Shown here: positions 6,016 to 7,589 of the stretch, in pieces
How the letters are laid out: each line of letters begins with the position of its first letter
Numbering within the stretch: the stretch's first letter is position 1
From: an uncultured Clostridia bacterium
GTDB taxonomy: Bacteria > Bacillota > Clostridia > Oscillospirales > Ruminococcaceae
Length of the DNA stretch: 7,589 nt
Assembly: GCA_947302065.1 (NCBI GenBank)
Contig: CAMYUO010000076.1
Location: 1-7,589, forward strand
Reading direction: 5' to 3'
The notes under the pieces: generated by a model
Database searches by the model: none
What the model was told of the DNA's origin: nothing
What the model saw: only the letters and a program-made list of their open reading frames with translations
Translations under genes and position numbers: made by a program

Positions 6016-6040
6016 GGCGCATAAAGGCATATTCTGCGCC
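6016..6040. repeat. Inverted repeat in the valS-hrcA intergenic region
   Basis: GGCGCA (6016-6021) and TGCGCC (6035-6040) form a 6-bp stem with a 13-base loop, upstream of both divergent promoters. No T-run follows on either strand, so it is not a terminator. Role unknown; it may be chance. Confidence 0.3.
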
Positions 6041-6083
6041 ATGTTGTGCAAAATGAACATAATGGAAGCAGGCTACTTTTAAA

Positions 6084-6120
6084 ATTTGTCAAAAAAATAG
6101 GGCGCAGGTACTTGACAAAT
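6084..6120. repeat. Perfect 9-bp inverted repeat spanning the hrcA -35 box
   Basis: ATTTGTCAA (6084-6092) and TTGACAAAT (6112-6120) are exact reverse complements, separated by 19 bases. The right arm contains the TTGACA -35 box of the hrcA promoter; the left arm presents the same hexamer toward valS but has no usable -10 after it. Possible operator additional to CIRCE. Confidence 0.5.
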
Positions 6121-6140
6121 CGGGCAAAAAGGTTTACACT
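6112..6140 (+). promoter_or_regulatory. Promoter of the hrcA-grpE heat-shock operon
   Basis: Perfect -35 TTGACA (6112-6117), 17-base spacer, -10 TACACT (6135-6140, 4/6). Start is expected near 6147, inside the CIRCE element, the standard arrangement for HrcA repression. A better-looking TATACT at 6140-6145 would need an unlikely 22-base spacer. Confidence 0.75.
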
Positions 6141-6144
6141 ATAC

Positions 6145-6171
6145 TTAGCACTCAAAGCACAAGAGTGCTAA
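6145..6171. promoter_or_regulatory. CIRCE operator (HrcA binding site)
   Basis: TTAGCACTC (6145-6153), nine bases, GAGTGCTAA (6163-6171): an exact match to the CIRCE consensus. It overlaps the predicted start of transcription and would be in the 5' leader. HrcA bound here blocks transcription until heat or unfolded protein titrates GroE away from it. Confidence 0.98.
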
Positions 6172-6203
6172 CACTTAAAACTAACGATTGCTAACAAGGA
6201 TCG

Positions 6204-6212
6204 AAGGTGAGG
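6204..6212 (+). promoter_or_regulatory. Shine-Dalgarno of hrcA
   Basis: AAGGTGAGG stands directly before ATG 6215. It rules out the in-frame TTG at 6188, which would add nine residues and has no ribosome site. Confidence 0.85.
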
Positions 6213-6214
6213 AA

Positions 6215-7261
6215 ATGGACGACAGAAAGCTGAAAATACTGACAGCCGTGGTCGATGAGTATATCGTCACAGGTGAGCCTGTCGGCTCAAAGGCGATAAT
6301 GAAGCATGTCAAGGCATCATCGGCAACGATACGCAACGAGATGGCTGAGCTTGAAAAGCAGGGCTACCTCGAACAGCCGCACACCTCCGCAGGCCGTGTG
6401 CCGACGTATAACGGCTACCGTCTGTATGTTGATATGCTTACCGAGTCCGATCCGCTTTCCGCCGACGAAAAAAAACAGCTTGACGAAATGCTCGGCAGCA
6501 GCTTTATCTCAGAGGACGATCTTGTTCAGAACGCTTCACTGGCACTTGCTCAGCTGACAAAGTGCGCATCTGTCGTTGCCGACTCAACGCCGAAGTTCTC
6601 AATGATCTCAAAGGTCGAGGTCATCCCTACGGGCAAGAGAATGTACGTCATATTGATGGTGACTTCGAGCGGTACGATAAAGAACAAAGCGTTCAGACTT
6701 GAATTCGATCTTGACAATGAGCAGCTTGAGTTTTTCAACAACTTTATAAAAGAGAATCTCGACGGAATACCGCTGAGCGCTCTTTCTGATGAGTATGTCG
6801 ATAACCTCGTCGCTGCAATGGGCGCATATATGATGACCCTTTCGCCGATATTCAGCGAGGTCATCAAAATGACAAGAGAAATACGTTCGCAGGACGTTAA
6901 GGTCAAGGGTCACAAGAACCTGCTGACCTGCAAGGACTTTAACCAGAGCGAGATTATCTCGTTCCTCGATGACGATACACAGCAGATATCCAAGTTCATC
7001 GACGAGACATTCTCCGACCTGCACGTTATGTTCTCCGATGAAAAGGACGGATTTGTTATCCACAATTCGTCGGTCATCACAGCACCGTATAAGAAAAACG
7101 GAGAGAATGCAGGATCGCTCGGACTTATCGGTCCGATGCGGCTTGATTATAAAAAATTCATACCCTACCTTGAATATTTCACCGACAGGATATCGCAGAT
7201 GCTCACCGAGCACGACACGACGCTGCCTGCGGAGATAGATCAGACAGAGGATAATGAATAA
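6215..7261 (+). CDS. hrcA: Heat-inducible transcription repressor HrcA
   Basis: 348 residues, normal for HrcA. The N-terminal winged helix-turn-helix (about 1-73) begins DDRKLKILTAVVDEYI, contains the recognition segment SATIRNEM (36-43) and the family signature LEQPHTSAGRVPT (52-64). The remainder is the GAF-like HrcA effector domain with its inserted dimerising part; the strand KVEVIPTGKRMYVILMVTSSG and the closing GSLGLIGPMRLDY segment are typical. HrcA binds CIRCE as a dimer, needs GroEL to stay active, and controls class I chaperone genes in the cytoplasm. A perfect CIRCE lies 44 bases upstream of the start, so it represses itself. The gene leads directly into grpE, with overlap or a gap of at most 37 bases depending on the grpE start. 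No damage to the frame. Confidence 0.97.
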   Translation: MDDRKLKILTAVVDEYIVTGEPVGSKAIMKHVKASSATIRNEMAELEKQGYLEQPHTSAGRVPTYNGYRLYVDMLTESDPLSADEKKQLDEMLGSSFISEDDLVQNASLALAQLTKCASVVADSTPKFSMISKVEVIPTGKRMYVILMVTSSGTIKNKAFRLEFDLDNEQLEFFNNFIKENLDGIPLSALSDEYVDNLVAAMGAYMMTLSPIFSEVIKMTREIRSQDVKVKGHKNLLTCKDFNQSEIISFLDDDTQQISKFIDETFSDLHVMFSDEKDGFVIHNSSVITAPYKKNGENAGSLGLIGPMRLDYKKFIPYLEYFTDRISQMLTEHDTTLPAEIDQTEDNE

Positions 7262-7298
7262 AGAAAGGCAGGCGAACGATTTGAGTAAGGAAAAGGAA

Positions 7299-7589
7299 AT
7301 GGAAAATGAGGAAAAGCTCGAAGAGGAAGTTTTAGAGGAAACAGCCGAGGAAAGCGCTGAACAGACCTCCGAAGAAACGGCTGATGCCGAGGCGAAAACT
7401 GCACAGGAAGATGCAGCAGCCGAGGAGAAAGAGCCCGAGCTGACCGAAGAGGAAAAGCTGAAAAAAGAGCTTGAAGAAAGCAAGGATAAGTATCTCAGAC
7501 TTATGGCTGAATACGATAATTTCAGAAAGCGCTCGGCTAAGGAAAGCCTTGATCTTTCCGCAACCCTAAAGGGCAACACTATCGGCGAG
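7299..7589 (+). CDS. grpE: GrpE, DnaK nucleotide exchange factor (5' part, runs off the window)
   Basis: About 97 residues are visible of roughly 190-200. A very acidic Glu-rich N-terminal extension is followed by the long GrpE coiled-coil helix: LTEEEKLKKELEESKDKYLR, then LMAEYDNFRKRSAKE, the family hallmark. GrpE dimers release ADP from DnaK and act as a thermosensor; dnaK is expected next. Three starts are possible in one frame. ATG 7299 has AAGGA seven bases upstream and is used here. TTG 7281 gives an MSKEKE beginning, common in the family, but a weaker site. ATG 7254 overlaps the hrcA stop (ATGAATAA), suggesting translational coupling, but its AGAGG is only three bases away. Co-transcribed with hrcA under CIRCE. 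The C-terminal beta domain that contacts DnaK is outside the window. Confidence 0.93.
   Translation, partial: MENEEKLEEEVLEETAEESAEQTSEETADAEAKTAQEDAAAEEKEPELTEEEKLKKELEESKDKYLRLMAEYDNFRKRSAKESLDLSATLKGNTIGE

Noticed and set aside
6016..6040. Inverted repeat considered as a terminator for an unseen transcript
   Set aside because: No T-run on either side and no gene ends into it.
6188..6214. TTG at 6188 as the hrcA start
   Set aside because: No ribosome site before it, and the AAGGTGAGG site at 6204-6212 would lie inside the gene; HrcA proteins start close to the DDRKLKIL segment.
6608..7579. Minus-strand open frame of 323 codons across hrcA and grpE
   Set aside because: Its Ser-rich beginning is only the complement of the Glu-rich GrpE extension; hrcA and grpE are unmistakable on the plus strand.
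1..7589. CRISPR arrays, tRNA or rRNA genes, insertion sequences, attachment sites
   Set aside because: No regularly spaced repeats, cloverleaf-like segments with CCA ends, transposase motifs or flanking terminal repeats were seen on either strand.

Overview
The window looks like chromosomal DNA of a Gram-positive, probably Ruminococcus-like (Oscillospiraceae) Clostridia bacterium. This is inferred from strong AGGAGG-type ribosome sites, a perfect CIRCE operator before hrcA followed by grpE, valyl-tRNA synthetase of the usual Firmicutes length, and lipoproteins with long Ser/Ala linkers. Hand-counted stretches of the main part are about 50% GC. The first ~220 bases are different: about 29% GC, with different codon use.

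Layout. Bases 1-219 hold an internal piece of a HerA-like/YjgR (DUF853) ATPase that stops abruptly before its Walker B region. From about 245 on, all genes up to 5919 are on the minus strand. Reading that strand from right to left: valS (5919-3295) with its own promoter and terminator; a 59-residue protein of unknown function (3191-3012); an SDR oxidoreductase resembling the EF-P 5-aminopentanone reductase group (2953-2222) with its own promoter and terminator; and a two-gene operon of Ser-rich lipoproteins (1952-1104 and 1077-280) with a good sigma-A promoter at one end and a strong hairpin terminator at the other. On the plus strand, divergent from valS, lies the start of the class I heat-shock operon: promoter, CIRCE, hrcA (6215-7261) and the 5' part of grpE (to the window end).

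How the genes work together. hrcA and grpE form an autoregulated chaperone operon; HrcA represses its own promoter through CIRCE, and GrpE is the nucleotide exchange factor for DnaK, which is expected just downstream. valS is a housekeeping aminoacylation gene transcribed from a divergent promoter with a leader too short for a T-box. The two lipoproteins appear to be co-expressed surface proteins with a Ser-rich spacer and a distal beta-rich domain; their role is unknown.

The points most worth a second look are the low-GC junction near 220 (chimera or transfer remnant), the lipoprotein pair and the 20-bp-spaced direct repeat upstream of its promoter, the catalytic-motif substitutions in the SDR, the unknown 59-residue protein, and a perfect 9-bp inverted repeat whose right arm covers the hrcA -35 box. 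I did not find a convincing novel multi-gene system.
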